This document shows positions 25,140 to 33,069 of a stretch of DNA of 64,000 bases, piece by piece. The stretch spans positions 1-64,000 of the forward strand of contig NZ_JBGCCT010000035.1 in NCBI RefSeq assembly GCF_041260665.1, given 5' to 3'. The DNA is from Catenulispora sp. GP43 (GTDB taxonomy: Bacteria; Actinomycetota; Actinomycetes; Streptomycetales; Catenulisporaceae). The notes under the pieces are model-generated. The model was given only the letters and a program-made list of their open reading frames with translations, was not told where the DNA came from and searched no databases. A program made the position numbers and the translations under genes. How positions within the stretch are numbered: the stretch's first letter is position 1; each line of letters opens with the position of its first letter.

Positions 25140-27105
25140 GGCTTGACCATAAGACTTTCTCCTCGTTCAAGGTAGAGGTCTGATCTAGCAGGGATGTGAG
25201 CAGCCGTCTCGCGACAGCATCGTTTTGACGAAGGATGGCCGAGTTTCGGCCGGGCACGATGAATGAGGCCACAGAACCGGCACTTGTATACGGCCCGAGC
25301 GCATAGCGACTGGGATGCTTTTGCCCACCCGCCAAAATCATCTTCCCGTCTGACGGTTCAACCATCAGCGGTCCACGATCGTATGTCTCGGTTTCCCCGC
25401 TGAGTGACTGCTCAACGGCCTCTCCACGGCTATAGAGAGCACGCAAGAGTGGATCCATCGTGCGTTTGACCGTTGCGCCGGGCAGCCGTGCTTCGACAAC
25501 GGTCCGCGCTTCAAACGTTTCTGGACTACTTGCGCTGCCAGCCCGAAAAAGCCCTGGCGCGTCATCCTCCTCAACCCACATGCCAGCACCCAGGAACCTG
25601 ACTATGCCCGCCTCAGAGAGTGCGACAAGTTGGCGAAGACGATCGGGTGGCGGACCAGAGCCCGTTTCTTTCGCAAGGCTTGTTAGGTGACCATCGATCT
25701 CGTAACGCACGTCACGCGGCTTTAGACGCGACAGGCAGGCCGGCAGCGTCAGCTGTTCGAGCACCGACTCAACTGCATGGACAACGCCCATATCAGCGCT
25801 ATACGTGGCGTCCAGCCGACGCTCTAGATCAGCCTCGACGTAGGCCCGCACTCGCCGTTGGAGTACGTCGGGGTTGTAACTCGCAGGTCCCAGTGGGCTT
25901 GTCGCGTAGTCGAAATCGAAGCGGTCACGTGGGTTGGGTACTGCTTCCGCGATCAAACAATCCATGTCCTCCGTCGCCCACTGTAGAGGCGCGAAGCGCT
26001 CTTCGAACTCCTCAAGCGTGATTGAGCATCGCTCCGGATGATGGCGCAAAAGCTCGTGATAGTAAGCCCACGCAATCTCTTTGCGAACTAGGGGATCAAT
26101 ATCACGTGCGTAATCACTCATCGTGCTGACTGCTGCCAATCGATTCGCATTTACGAACCGAGGCAAGATTGCCCTGTCGCCCGTCAGCCGGTAGTTGGGC
26201 TTGCAGTGGTGTGGCACTCCCCGCCGCGAGCCCGCCACGATGAACGGTTCTTCCCCGGAGGGAACATAGGTTAGGCGGCCATCCGGCCGCTTTTCGTAGC
26301 GCCCGCCCCGGCCCTCCGTCAGCATCGCCGTGAAGTCGACGAAAGCTAGGCCAAGACCGCGCATGACGACGGTTTCACCGGGTTGAATACCCGCAAGGTC
26401 TACATCAGCCGAGTATGCGGGAGGGATGTATAGAAGCCCGTGTTTGGTTGCGAACTGACGGAGGCTTGACTCCCATGGCAAAGGCTCGGCGTCCAAGTGT
26501 CCGGTAGCCAAGACCACTGCATCAGTCTCGATGATTTCGCCGGAGGCGAGCGTTACGACCTGGGAACCCGTTTCCGAATCGGAAACGTCGGTTACCTTGT
26601 CCTGCACTACACGTAGGGTCACGGCCGCCGGTAGCCGGCGCCGTATTTCTTCGAACGTCCACGTGAGGTAGCAGCTCACAAGGCGTCGGCTCGCGAAGGA
26701 CCATTCGCCGAGCGCTGCGACCTCCCTGGCGAGATCGGCGTCTTTGGGGCCGTCGCATTGGCCGCGCCGCACGAGGTCTGCCCACTCAGGCATCGACGGC
26801 CCTGGTATCACTGGTCCGTCGCAGGTCACGCTGTCATCGGTGAACATGGTGAGGTTGCCAGCGATCGAGTTGGCTTGTAGTACAGAGGGCTGGTCGTACC
26901 TCCACACCCGTCCGGGGCCAGGGGCGAACGGGTCGATGAGATAGAGGTCGAGTGGCCTGCCGGAAAACAGCAGTGGCGCGTTTGCGCCGATACGTTCGAC
27001 GAGACTGACGCCACGCGTGCTGGCGCCGACAACGGCGATTGAGGCACTACCCTCTCGGTGCAAGCCAACCCCCACTCTTGAGTTGATCCGGGCACGGCAG
27101 AACAC
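25087..27105 (-). CDS. FAD/NAD(P)-binding protein (NAD_binding_9 type)
   Basis: A protein of about 672 residues with an N-terminal dinucleotide fold (SIAVVGASTRGVSLVERIG), then the family features DPFAPGPGRVWRYDQP, ADAVVLATGHLD (here DAVVLATGHLD) and GETVVMRGLGLAFVDFTAM. These match large actinobacterial FAD/NAD(P)-binding proteins whose reactions are uncharacterised, distantly related to ornithine/lysine N-hydroxylases. The C-terminal 250 residues are family-specific. The start is uncertain: a GTG at 27105 and later GTG or TTG codons before SIAVVG are possible. With the coupled GNAT gene it forms a cargo pair that could modify a small molecule. Confidence 0.7.
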   Translation of the reverse strand: MFCRARINSRVGVGLHREGSASIAVVGASTRGVSLVERIGANAPLLFSGRPLDLYLIDPFAPGPGRVWRYDQPSVLQANSIAGNLTMFTDDSVTCDGPVIPGPSMPEWADLVRRGQCDGPKDADLAREVAALGEWSFASRRLVSCYLTWTFEEIRRRLPAAVTLRVVQDKVTDVSDSETGSQVVTLASGEIIETDAVVLATGHLDAEPLPWESSLRQFATKHGLLYIPPAYSADVDLAGIQPGETVVMRGLGLAFVDFTAMLTEGRGGRYEKRPDGRLTYVPSGEEPFIVAGSRRGVPHHCKPNYRLTGDRAILPRFVNANRLAAVSTMSDYARDIDPLVRKEIAWAYYHELLRHHPERCSITLEEFEERFAPLQWATEDMDCLIAEAVPNPRDRFDFDYATSPLGPASYNPDVLQRRVRAYVEADLERRLDATYSADMGVVHAVESVLEQLTLPACLSRLKPRDVRYEIDGHLTSLAKETGSGPPPDRLRQLVALSEAGIVRFLGAGMWVEEDDAPGLFRAGSASSPETFEARTVVEARLPGATVKRTMDPLLRALYSRGEAVEQSLSGETETYDRGPLMVEPSDGKMILAGGQKHPSRYALGPYTSAGSVASFIVPGRNSAILRQNDAVARRLLTSLLDQTSTLNEEKVLWSSHEPDLDRRPAVGTPGVA

Positions 27106-27171
27106 CAACTGCGACCTAGCCTAGGACACAGGTTAGGCGGTCAGTGGAACGTGAGTTGAGAACTTCGCAGG

Positions 27172-28536
27172 TCAGCGAGGCAGAGGGACAACAGCGGGGG
27201 TCTGGCAGAAGCCCTCAATCTGCTCACGAACCTCACTTGCGGCAGCAGTCTGCCGATATGGGGCGGTGCGAAGTGCGTCGTGGACGTGCATCATGCTCGT
27301 TCGTATGCCGTTGATTCGCTGTGCTGCGGGAAGTTCAAACACTGGACCCAGTGCCTCGACGGCTCCCTCTAGCTCACCTTGGGCCAGACGTCCGAGCGCC
27401 AGATCTGTCCGAGTTCCGGCCTCATCGCTGAAGCTGCGGATCGCTGAAGGCGCCTCTTCGTAGGTGCGGAGGGCCAGTTCCGCCGCCGTCTCAATGTCGG
27501 CCTCGCCCGGAGGTAGCCACACCATCGCGTCGGCCGCGTAGTAGAGCTGCCGAGGGCGCGTGAAGGTGAGGATTCCGCCGTACTGGTCGAGGTCATCTGG
27601 CAGCATCAAGTTCCACCCGTCTTCTGCCTTCCGCAGCGCGGCACGGGTACCTTCGGCGTCGCCCAGCGCGGCGGATGCGCGAGCCTCAAGCGCCGAAAGC
27701 CAGATTCGCCCTGTGCCAGCCGTCCGGTTCGCGAACGGAAGGCCCTGACGTGCGTACTTCCGAGCGGTCTGATGCTGGCCAGCCCAGTAGGCGACCATCG
27801 ACTGAAGACCCCGGATCCACCCCTGCATACCGTCGTGCGCTGCGTTCTCTGCACAGATCACGGCGGTGCGCGCATGGGTCATGGCCGAACGGGGGTCTCC
27901 GAGGTCATGGCTTGCTTTTGCAAGCATCCCGGTGCTGATCGCCGCCAGTAGATAGAGATCCTTTGCCTGGTCCGGACGCTGGCGACCTTCCAACAGTTGG
28001 AACGTCTGATCCTGCGCGGAGATCAGATCTCCCAGGATCGATCCGAGCGGCCTTTGGGTGTAGGCCGTGGCGAGGCGTTGAAGTTCGAACTGGACGTTCT
28101 CGATCGTGCTGCTATCCACGTCGCTGGACTCGGCGAAGTCTCCGAAGCGTTCCGCCCTATGCGCTGCCATTTCTAGCTGGCCCTTCAACCTTAGGCCCGG
28201 CGGCTGCCGCGTCGCTCTAGCTTCTCGACCGAGAAGGATCAGACCACTGTCACCCGACGTGGAGAGCGAAGCGCCGGCAGGCGCCTTGCCGAACAGCTCT
28301 TCAGCCGGATGGCCGAAGAGGCGTTCGAGAACACGGCACTGATCAGGCTGTGGAAGTGTCTTCACCCTGCCCGACGTCCAGTTGCGAAAGGTCCGCTCGG
28401 CAACGGTCAAGGTGCCTATGCGGGGATCCCGTTCCTCCGCCGCCAGGTCGCGAGCCGCTTGCTCAAACTGGCTTTGGAAGCCCTCGAAGACCCAACGGCG
28501 CTGAGTCACGAGGGCTTTGAACAGGTTGCCTTCCAT
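27172..28536 (-). CDS. HTH regulator with C-terminal TPR-like region
   Basis: A 454-residue protein. The N-terminal ~70 residues (FEQAARDLAAEERDPRIGTLTV, RTFRNWTSGRVKTLPQPDQC) form a helix-turn-helix of the type found in actinobacterial TPR regulators. From about 190 onward alpha-helical pairs resemble tetratricopeptide repeats (SHDLGDPRSAMTHARTAV, YWAGQHQTARKYARQGL, LAQGELEGAVEALGPV). Such proteins are probable transcriptional regulators sensing a peptide or partner. It may control the FAD/GNAT cargo just downstream on the same strand (67-bp gap). Confidence 0.75.
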   Translation of the reverse strand: MEGNLFKALVTQRRWVFEGFQSQFEQAARDLAAEERDPRIGTLTVAERTFRNWTSGRVKTLPQPDQCRVLERLFGHPAEELFGKAPAGASLSTSGDSGLILLGREARATRQPPGLRLKGQLEMAAHRAERFGDFAESSDVDSSTIENVQFELQRLATAYTQRPLGSILGDLISAQDQTFQLLEGRQRPDQAKDLYLLAAISTGMLAKASHDLGDPRSAMTHARTAVICAENAAHDGMQGWIRGLQSMVAYWAGQHQTARKYARQGLPFANRTAGTGRIWLSALEARASAALGDAEGTRAALRKAEDGWNLMLPDDLDQYGGILTFTRPRQLYYAADAMVWLPPGEADIETAAELALRTYEEAPSAIRSFSDEAGTRTDLALGRLAQGELEGAVEALGPVFELPAAQRINGIRTSMMHVHDALRTAPYRQTAAASEVREQIEGFCQTPAVVPLPR

Positions 28537-29029
28537 GGCCGCTCCAGACGCTATGTCTCGACAAGCTCAGCGTTGCGCGTGGCGGTTCGCTCTAACAGGT
28601 CTGGCGCCGACGTTGCACCCGCGATGCACCGAGAGTGCACCCGAAGGATGCACCCACGCTGCGCTCGCACGACATGACGCAGGCACCCGCGCTGATCGCA
28701 TCATCGAATCAGCACCTCACCGAGGGTAGCGCGATCGCAGGGTTTTAAGAATCTTCGTTCGCGCTTGACGTCAGTCCACAGCGATGCTTGTATTGCTGAT
28801 GTCGGACCTCATCAATACAGATTAAGGAACGGCGCGACAACTCAACAGAGAACCTGCCTGAGGTTCGGTGTACCGGCCACGAAACACGAGGTGGCCGCAG
28901 CATCGCCGGACTGTCTGTAAGGCGAACCGCACCGCAGATTCCTGCGCTGCCTGCTCGTCACGACCAAACCAACCAACCCGTGACGGCCGGAGAACACAGG
29001 ACCCTGCCAAGCCGAAGGGAACGCACCTG
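28537..29029. other. Intergenic region with promoter and operator-like inverted repeat
   Basis: About 490 bp without a credible gene between the leftward cargo genes and the rightward transfer region. It holds the promoter/operator candidate at 28765-28819 and is the natural place for control of the long rightward gene series. Confidence 0.6.
28765..28819 (+). promoter_or_regulatory. Promoter with overlapping inverted repeat, candidate AICE operator
   Basis: TTGACG (28765-28770) is 17 nt before TTGTAT, a plausible -35/-10 pair. Starting at the -10, TGTATTGCTGATG (28789-28801) faces CATCAATACA (28810-28819); the arms match except for one inserted C. An A/T-rich inverted repeat on a promoter in this GC-rich element suggests binding of one of its GntR regulators. 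Confidence 0.45.
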
Positions 29030-29395
29030 ATGCCGAAGAACACCGCGCCCGTCCTGCTGGTCAGCAGCCTGCCCGCGAACATGGTCGACTTCACCCGGCG
29101 TCTGCCGATGATCGTGTGTCCGGGATGCGGATCATGGGTGACCCTGTCGGGCAGCCACTTGCCGGTCCACCGCGGCGACAACCGCCCGGACGCCCCGCGC
29201 GACCACACCGGGCCGCGTCGCCCCCGGTGCACGGCTTCCGGCCGTGCCGTCCGCATGGACACCACTGCGGCCGAGGTCGGCGCCCGGCTGTTCCGTGACG
29301 AGTACGACGGCCGGAACCGGCACCGGACGCGCACCGCGCACCCGATGGCCCCGGCCCCCCTGCCGCCGGTGCACCACATGGCCATGGCTCGCTAG
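29030..29395 (+). CDS. Small AICE protein, function unknown
   Basis: A 121-residue hypothetical protein and the first gene of the rightward series. It contains VCPGCGSWVTL, with one CxxC that could join a metal site with later His residues, and a very Arg/His/Pro-rich C-terminal half. I do not recognise a family. It is followed by a strong stem-loop. Confidence 0.5.
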   Translation: MPKNTAPVLLVSSLPANMVDFTRRLPMIVCPGCGSWVTLSGSHLPVHRGDNRPDAPRDHTGPRRPRCTASGRAVRMDTTAAEVGARLFRDEYDGRNRHRTRTAHPMAPAPLPPVHHMAMAR

Positions 29396-29413
29396 CCACC
29401 TTCTGCACTGCAA

Positions 29414-29454
29414 CGCGTCAGCCCGGCCGGGTTCGCCCCGGCCGGGCTGACGCG
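29414..29454 (+). terminator. 18-bp perfect stem-loop
   Basis: CGCGTCAGCCCGGCCGGG (29414-29431) pairs fully with 29437-29454 around a 5-nt loop. There is no T tract, so it may act as a terminator or as an mRNA-stabilising structure. Confidence 0.7.
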
Positions 29455-29490
29455 TCTGTCTGTCACTGCTCACCCTGCCATGGAGGTCCG

Positions 29491-29970
29491 ATGGATCCCT
29501 ATCCGACTCACCCGCGCGGCCTCCCGGCCGATGCCTTCGACAATCCCAACCTTGACGTGGTCACCAGGTTCGACGAGCACGGCCGTCCGTTCCTGACCAC
29601 AGTGCCGGTGCCCGAGCGGGCGCCGGTGGTGGTGCCGCGGCGGCCGACCGCCGAACCGGCCGGGCCGGCTCCGGTGGTCGTCTACACGCCGGGGCTGCCC
29701 GACTACGGCCCGCCGGCCGCGCCGAGCACTTACAACCCGGTGCGCGACCCGATCGTGATGCGCTTGCTTGCTGGCGCGGTTGCGGTCGGGACCGGCTCGA
29801 TTGCGCTGAGCTTCGCCCTGGCGGCACTGGCCGCCGCGGAGATGGCCCTCGGGTTGCTACTCGGCGTTCTCCTCCTGATCTGGCTGCTGACCAGCGGCAA
29901 GGGATCGGGCGGCAAGTCCATTAACAACATCACGATTCACAACACGAACAAGTCGCGCCGCTGGCGCTGA
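29491..29970 (+). CDS. Small membrane protein of the transfer region (Spd-like)
   Basis: A 159-residue protein: a Pro-rich cytoplasmic first half, two adjacent hydrophobic segments (about 90-110 and 113-132, GLLLGVLLLIWLLTSG), and a basic tail with KSINNITIHNTNKS. Architecture and position resemble small spread (Spd) proteins of Streptomyces plasmids, which help intramycelial spread. GGAGG precedes the ATG. Confidence 0.55.
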   Translation: MDPYPTHPRGLPADAFDNPNLDVVTRFDEHGRPFLTTVPVPERAPVVVPRRPTAEPAGPAPVVVYTPGLPDYGPPAAPSTYNPVRDPIVMRLLAGAVAVGTGSIALSFALAALAAAEMALGLLLGVLLLIWLLTSGKGSGGKSINNITIHNTNKSRRWR

Positions 29971-30061
29971 CCCCCACGAATGCTCACCCGGCCGGGCGCA
30001 CCACCGCGCGCAGGGCCGGTCTTGTCCCCGCACACTGGCCTACCTGAAAGGCGTGATTCGC

Positions 30062-30268
30062 ATGGCGTTCGACGTCACCGGCGCCCTGATCACGGGCGTG
30101 ATCCTCTTCCTGATGCTGCGCAAGCGCTCCGGCGTGGGCTGGTTCGTGTTCGTCGGTGCCCTGTTCGGATTCTTCCTCGCCGGGACCGGCGTGCACGGCG
30201 CGGTCCATGACGGCCTGCACGGCGCCGTGCTCGACGCCATCGACTACATCAAGAACCACGTGCGCTGA
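30062..30268 (+). CDS. Two-helix small membrane protein
   Basis: A 68-residue protein with hydrophobic segments at about 5-20 (VTGALITGVILFLML) and 27-48 (VGWFVFVGALFGFFLAGTGV), then an amphipathic tail. It is probably a Spd-type membrane component. It is followed directly by repeat copy 1. Confidence 0.55.
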   Translation: MAFDVTGALITGVILFLMLRKRSGVGWFVFVGALFGFFLAGTGVHGAVHDGLHGAVLDAIDYIKNHVR

Positions 30269-30275
30269 CCCCGTC

Positions 30276-30308
30276 GCCCCGGCCCTTTGGCCGGGGCTTT
30301 TCGGGTGT
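30276..30308 (+). repeat. Hairpin repeat copy 1
   Basis: GCCCCGGCC, CTTT-type loop, GGCCGGGGC, TTTTCGGGTGT. First of eight copies; the tail reads GAGC instead of CAGC. Confidence 0.85.
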
Positions 30309-30360
30309 GAGCGCCGGTCACCAGTGACCAGGCCACAACCCATGTTGAGGAGTCCGGCCC

Positions 30361-30534
30361 ATGAGCAACACGCAGATTTACACGGTGTCGTGCCGTCGCT
30401 GCGACACCTCGCAGCGCGTTCCCGGTTGGGAGTCGGCCGCGGAGTTGGCCCAGCGGCACGCCGACAACGGTTGCCCCGTGAACATCCGCCGCCTGTGGCT
30501 CCGCACGTGCGCGCCGGTGCCGGCCGCGGCCTGA
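30361..30534 (+). CDS. Very small Cys-containing protein
   Basis: A 57-residue protein beginning MSNTQIYTVSCRRCDTSQRV, with CxxC near residue 11 and further Cys at about 39 and 50, and a WESAAELAQRHADNGC helix. It may bind zinc. GAGGAG lies 9 nt before the ATG. It sits alone between repeat copies 1 and 2. Confidence 0.5.
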   Translation: MSNTQIYTVSCRRCDTSQRVPGWESAAELAQRHADNGCPVNIRRLWLRTCAPVPAAA

Positions 30535-30557
30535 TCGCAGCACCTTCCGAAAGCCAC

Positions 30558-30595
30558 GCCCCGGCCCTTGGCCGGGGCTTTTCGGGTGTCAGCAC
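30558..30595 (+). repeat. Hairpin repeat copy 2
   Basis: GCCCCGGCC, short loop, GGCCGGGGC, then TTTTCGGGTGTCAGCAC in full. Confidence 0.9.
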
Positions 30596-30617
30596 ACCTC
30601 ACCCGACGGGAGACCCC

Positions 30618-31100
30618 ATGGACACCAACACCCCCGAGACCACCCCGGAAACGGCCCGCCTGACCGCGGACGTCGTGCTGCTCAGCCTGGACACCAACGG
30701 GATATGGCGCGTGCTGGTCATCCGACGCGGCCACGCCCCCTACGCGGGGCACTGGGCACTGCCCGGCGGGCACGTCGACGGCGGCGAGCAGACCCACATG
30801 GCAGCCTTCCGCGAGCTGCGGGAGGAAACCGGCATCGAGGCGCCCGGCCTGACGTACGTCGGGGTGTATGCCGCGCCCGATCGTGACCCGCGCGGCCGGT
30901 ACGTCGATTTCGCGTACACCCAGATTGTGGACGGGATGCCGGCCCCGGCTGCCGGCGACGACGCCACCGAGGCGCGATGGATGCCGGTCGCTGACGCGCT
31001 GGACCCGGCCGCTCAGATCGCCTTCGACCACGAGCGGATCATCGTCGATGCGCTGCACACGCTGCGCCTTTCCAGCACCGGACTGCGCCACACGCAGTGA
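30618..31100 (+). CDS. Nudix hydrolase, pSAM2 Pif-like
   Basis: A 160-residue Nudix protein with an intact box at about 49-71: GGHVDGGE, seven residues, RELREETGI. It would hydrolyse a nucleoside diphosphate linked to another group. In pSAM2 the Pif protein, also carrying a Nudix motif, gives transfer immunity against redundant entry of the element; the location of this gene in the transfer region makes that the best hypothesis, but general housecleaning is possible. It lies alone between repeat copies 2 and 3. Confidence 0.85.
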   Translation: MDTNTPETTPETARLTADVVLLSLDTNGIWRVLVIRRGHAPYAGHWALPGGHVDGGEQTHMAAFRELREETGIEAPGLTYVGVYAAPDRDPRGRYVDFAYTQIVDGMPAPAAGDDATEARWMPVADALDPAAQIAFDHERIIVDALHTLRLSSTGLRHTQ

Positions 31101-31114
31101 TCGGCTCGACTCGC

Positions 31115-31152
31115 GCCCCGGCCTTCGGCCGGGGCTTTTCGGGTGTCGGCAC
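31115..31152 (+). repeat. Hairpin repeat copy 3
   Basis: GCCCCGGCC, TTC loop, GGCCGGGGC, TTTTCGGGTGTCGGCAC (one change in the tail). Confidence 0.9.
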
Positions 31153-31183
31153 GTGCCGGCCTTGACTCTTCGAGGTGATCGCC

Positions 31184-31351
31184 GTGAGCCCCAGGACCTA
31201 CCGCAGCGCTCAGTACTACTACGTCCCCGACACGCGCCCGACTGGACCGGCACAGATGCGCACCGAGGACCCGAAGCGGCCCGGCGGGCAGGATGCCGGC
31301 ACCCCGCGCCGGAGCACCCGCCGGCCCTCCGGCAAAGCCCCCAACCGGTAG
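31184..31351 (+). CDS. Very small basic protein
   Basis: A 55-residue protein starting with GTG (VSPRTYRSAQYYYVPD) and ending in a basic, Pro-rich tail. GAGGTG lies about 8 nt upstream of the GTG. No family is recognised. It lies alone between repeat copies 3 and 4, which is part of the argument that it is a real gene. Confidence 0.4.
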   Translation: MSPRTYRSAQYYYVPDTRPTGPAQMRTEDPKRPGGQDAGTPRRSTRRPSGKAPNR

Positions 31352-31364
31352 CCCTCCGGCTCTC

Positions 31365-31403
31365 GCCCCGGCTCATCGACCGGGGCTTTCCGGGTGTCAG
31401 CAC
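31365..31403 (+). repeat. Hairpin repeat copy 4
   Basis: A shorter stem, GCCCCGG / CCGGGGC, with a longer loop, then TTTCCGGGTGTCAGCAC. Confidence 0.85.
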
Positions 31404-31431
31404 CCTTCAATCTGGACGGAGCACACATCAC

Positions 31432-31614
31432 ATGGCCAAGTTCGAGACGACAAGCCGCGACGGTGACGGGTACGACCCGCAGCGCTACGCCCGCCTTATC
31501 CGCCCGGCCCGGCAGCCCTCGCAGTCCGAACAGCAGGAACAGCGGGAACGGCGGGAACTGACGCGGGAAAAGCTGATCGCGTTGATCGACGAATTCCTGT
31601 ACGGCGATGACTGA
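31432..31614 (+). CDS. Small charged alpha-helical protein
   Basis: A 60-residue protein (MAKFETTSRDGDGYDPQRYA) with a strongly charged helix QSEQQEQRERRELTREKLI. Function unknown. It lies alone between repeat copies 4 and 5. Confidence 0.5.
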   Translation: MAKFETTSRDGDGYDPQRYARLIRPARQPSQSEQQEQRERRELTREKLIALIDEFLYGDD

Positions 31615-31623
31615 GCCACCCTG

Positions 31624-31660
31624 GCCCCGGCCCATCGGCCGGGGCTTTTCGGGTGTCAGC
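31624..31660 (+). repeat. Hairpin repeat copy 5
   Basis: GCCCCGGCC, CATC-type loop, GGCCGGGGC, TTTTCGGGTGTCAGC. Confidence 0.9.
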
Positions 31661-31685
31661 GTCCGAACGCAAGGAGGTTTCAGCC

Positions 31686-31823
31686 ATGGCCACCAACCCT
31701 CCGTTCAAGCCGCAGCTCGACCCCGCACCGCTTCACAACTGCGGCACCTTGTACCGGGCCGGCGTCATCACCCGCGGCTGCCCCGGCTGCCGACAGCGCA
31801 GCGGCAACGCCCGACTGGCTTGA
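31686..31823 (+). CDS. Very small zinc-ribbon-like protein
   Basis: A 45-residue protein (MATNPPFKPQLDPAPLHNCG) with Cys at about 19 and a CPGC pair near 32-35. AAGGAGGT is 8 nt before the ATG, one of the best ribosome binding sites in the element, which supports translation despite the size. Between repeat copies 5 and 6. Confidence 0.5.
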   Translation: MATNPPFKPQLDPAPLHNCGTLYRAGVITRGCPGCRQRSGNARLA

Positions 31824-31837
31824 CCACATCCCCCGTT

Positions 31838-31875
31838 GCCCCGGCCCTTTGGCCGGGGCTTTCGGGTGTCCGCAC
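31838..31875 (+). repeat. Hairpin repeat copy 6
   Basis: GCCCCGGCC, CTTT-type loop, GGCCGGGGC, TTTCGGGTGTCCGCAC. Confidence 0.9.
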
Positions 31876-31901
31876 CATCCGGCCCGCTTCGAAGGGATTC
31901 G

Positions 31902-32135
31902 ATGATGACCCGATTTCGCACCGTCCGCCGGCACCGCAGACGGCCCGCGCCGCTGGCCGAGGTCGCTGTGTACGACCATGTTGCCGCCGCGCTCCGGCAG
32001 CGCACGCCCGGCGCTCCGCCGGTCGTGATGGTGCTGGACGAGGTGGCCGCGCTGCACGACGCGGCCCGCGACAAGCACCTCGCAGTGGCCGAGTCCCTGA
32101 TCGCCGCGTTGCTGGCCAAGGGCTACAAGCGCTGA
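31902..32135 (+). CDS. Small helical AICE protein
   Basis: A 77-residue protein: a basic N-terminus (TRFRTVRRHRRRP) and a helical rest (YDHVAAALRQRTPG, EVAALHDAARDKHLAVAESL). Its stop overlaps the next start as TGATG, so the two genes are coupled. Function unknown. Confidence 0.55.
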   Translation: MMTRFRTVRRHRRRPAPLAEVAVYDHVAAALRQRTPGAPPVVMVLDEVAALHDAARDKHLAVAESLIAALLAKGYKR

Positions 32136-32515
32136 TGCCGCGTATCTCGTCGCGGTTCTTGGACCCGGCCGGGGCCGTGCATGGCCTTCCCACCTACCCG
32201 TGGCGGTGCGCCCCGGAGGGTCTTGCCACCCGGCGGCAGCTCACCGCGGCCGGTCTTCGGCCCGGCGGGGCCGCGCCGGTGGCGCAACTGATGTGGCCGC
32301 GGCGCGGCGACGAGGTGGGCTTTGCCTTGTTGTACGACGTCGCCGCGGCGGTGCCGAAACGGGCACCGACCCCCGGCAACCTCAAGGCCGTCGCCGCGAT
32401 GCTCGCGGCCCGCTCCACCTGCCGAGTCTGCGGCATCGTCTACGGGTTCTGCCTCCCGGCAGGCCGTACCTGTTGGCGCTGCGAGAGCCGCGGAGCCTCC
32501 GCTACGGCTGCGTGA
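32135..32515 (+). CDS. RRQRL-motif zinc-binding-like protein
   Basis: A 126-residue protein of a family common in Streptomyces AICEs. ATRRQLTAAGLRPGG (about 31-45) is the RRQ-type motif, and four Cys (CRVCG near 95, then CLPAGRTCWRC near 107-117) form a probable zinc ribbon. It is translationally coupled to the preceding gene. Its role in the element is unknown. Confidence 0.65.
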   Translation: MPRISSRFLDPAGAVHGLPTYPWRCAPEGLATRRQLTAAGLRPGGAAPVAQLMWPRRGDEVGFALLYDVAAAVPKRAPTPGNLKAVAAMLAARSTCRVCGIVYGFCLPAGRTCWRCESRGASATAA

Positions 32516-32587
32516 CCCTCTGTTCTGTCCCTTCCGGCCCGTCGCATGCCGCGGCGGGCCTTCCCGACCGCTTTTAAGGATGCTGCG

Positions 32588-32836
32588 ATGTCTTCTCCCG
32601 ACCTGTACGACGCCAACCAGCCCAGTGGCGGGCTGACCATCGACACCACCGGCGGGCCGGTCGACATGGTCGCGGTGCTGCGGCACATCAGCGGCGAGAC
32701 CGGCATCGACCTGACCGCGGCCGAAACCGCGGTCGCGCGCACCCTGGACCCCAGCTACTACCGCTACAGCGCCCGGTCCTTCACTCGCGCCGCAGCCTAT
32801 GAGCGGCTGGCCCGCACTCTGTACGACGTGGCCTGA
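32588..32836 (+). CDS. Small AICE protein
   Basis: An 82-residue acidic protein ([20 protein letters not shown]) with a helical second half ending in [23 protein letters not shown] precedes the ATG. I recognise no domain. Confidence 0.55.
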   Translation: MSSPDLYDANQPSGGLTIDTTGGPVDMVAVLRHISGETGIDLTAAETAVARTLDPSYYRYSARSFTRAAAYERLARTLYDVA

Positions 32837-32853
32837 CCCCCGCCTGGTGCGCG

Positions 32854-32979
32854 GTGCTGTTGGAAGAGGTCTACGAAGCACTCGCAGAGGTAGACCCGGC
32901 CGCGCTGCGTGCCGAGCTGGTACAGGTTGCGGCGGTCGCGGCGGCATGGGTCGAGGACATCGACTCGCGCGGCCGGTAA
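32854..32979 (+). CDS. Possible 41-residue helical protein
   Basis: From a GTG at 32854 the frame encodes [20 protein letters not shown] and [18 protein letters not shown], a continuous amphipathic helix pair with good codon bias. The last part resembles the C-terminal helix of MazG-like proteins of phages. No strong ribosome binding site; it may be read by coupling from the previous gene, whose stop is 18 bp before. Repeat copy 7 follows. Confidence 0.35.
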   Translation: MLLEEVYEALAEVDPAALRAELVQVAAVAAAWVEDIDSRGR

Positions 32980-33004
32980 GCGGTACCTGCGCGGATCCAC
33001 CCTG

Positions 33005-33043
33005 GCCCCGGCCCGTTGGCCGGGGCGTTTTAGGTGTCAACGC
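33005..33043 (+). repeat. Hairpin repeat copy 7
   Basis: GCCCCGGCC, CGTT-type loop, GGCCGGGGC, then GTTTTAGGTGTCAACGC; the tail has diverged most here. Left boundary of the reverse-strand gene 33070-33612. Confidence 0.85.
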
Positions 33044-33069
33044 CTAACTGCTCTGCCAGCTCCTAGCCG

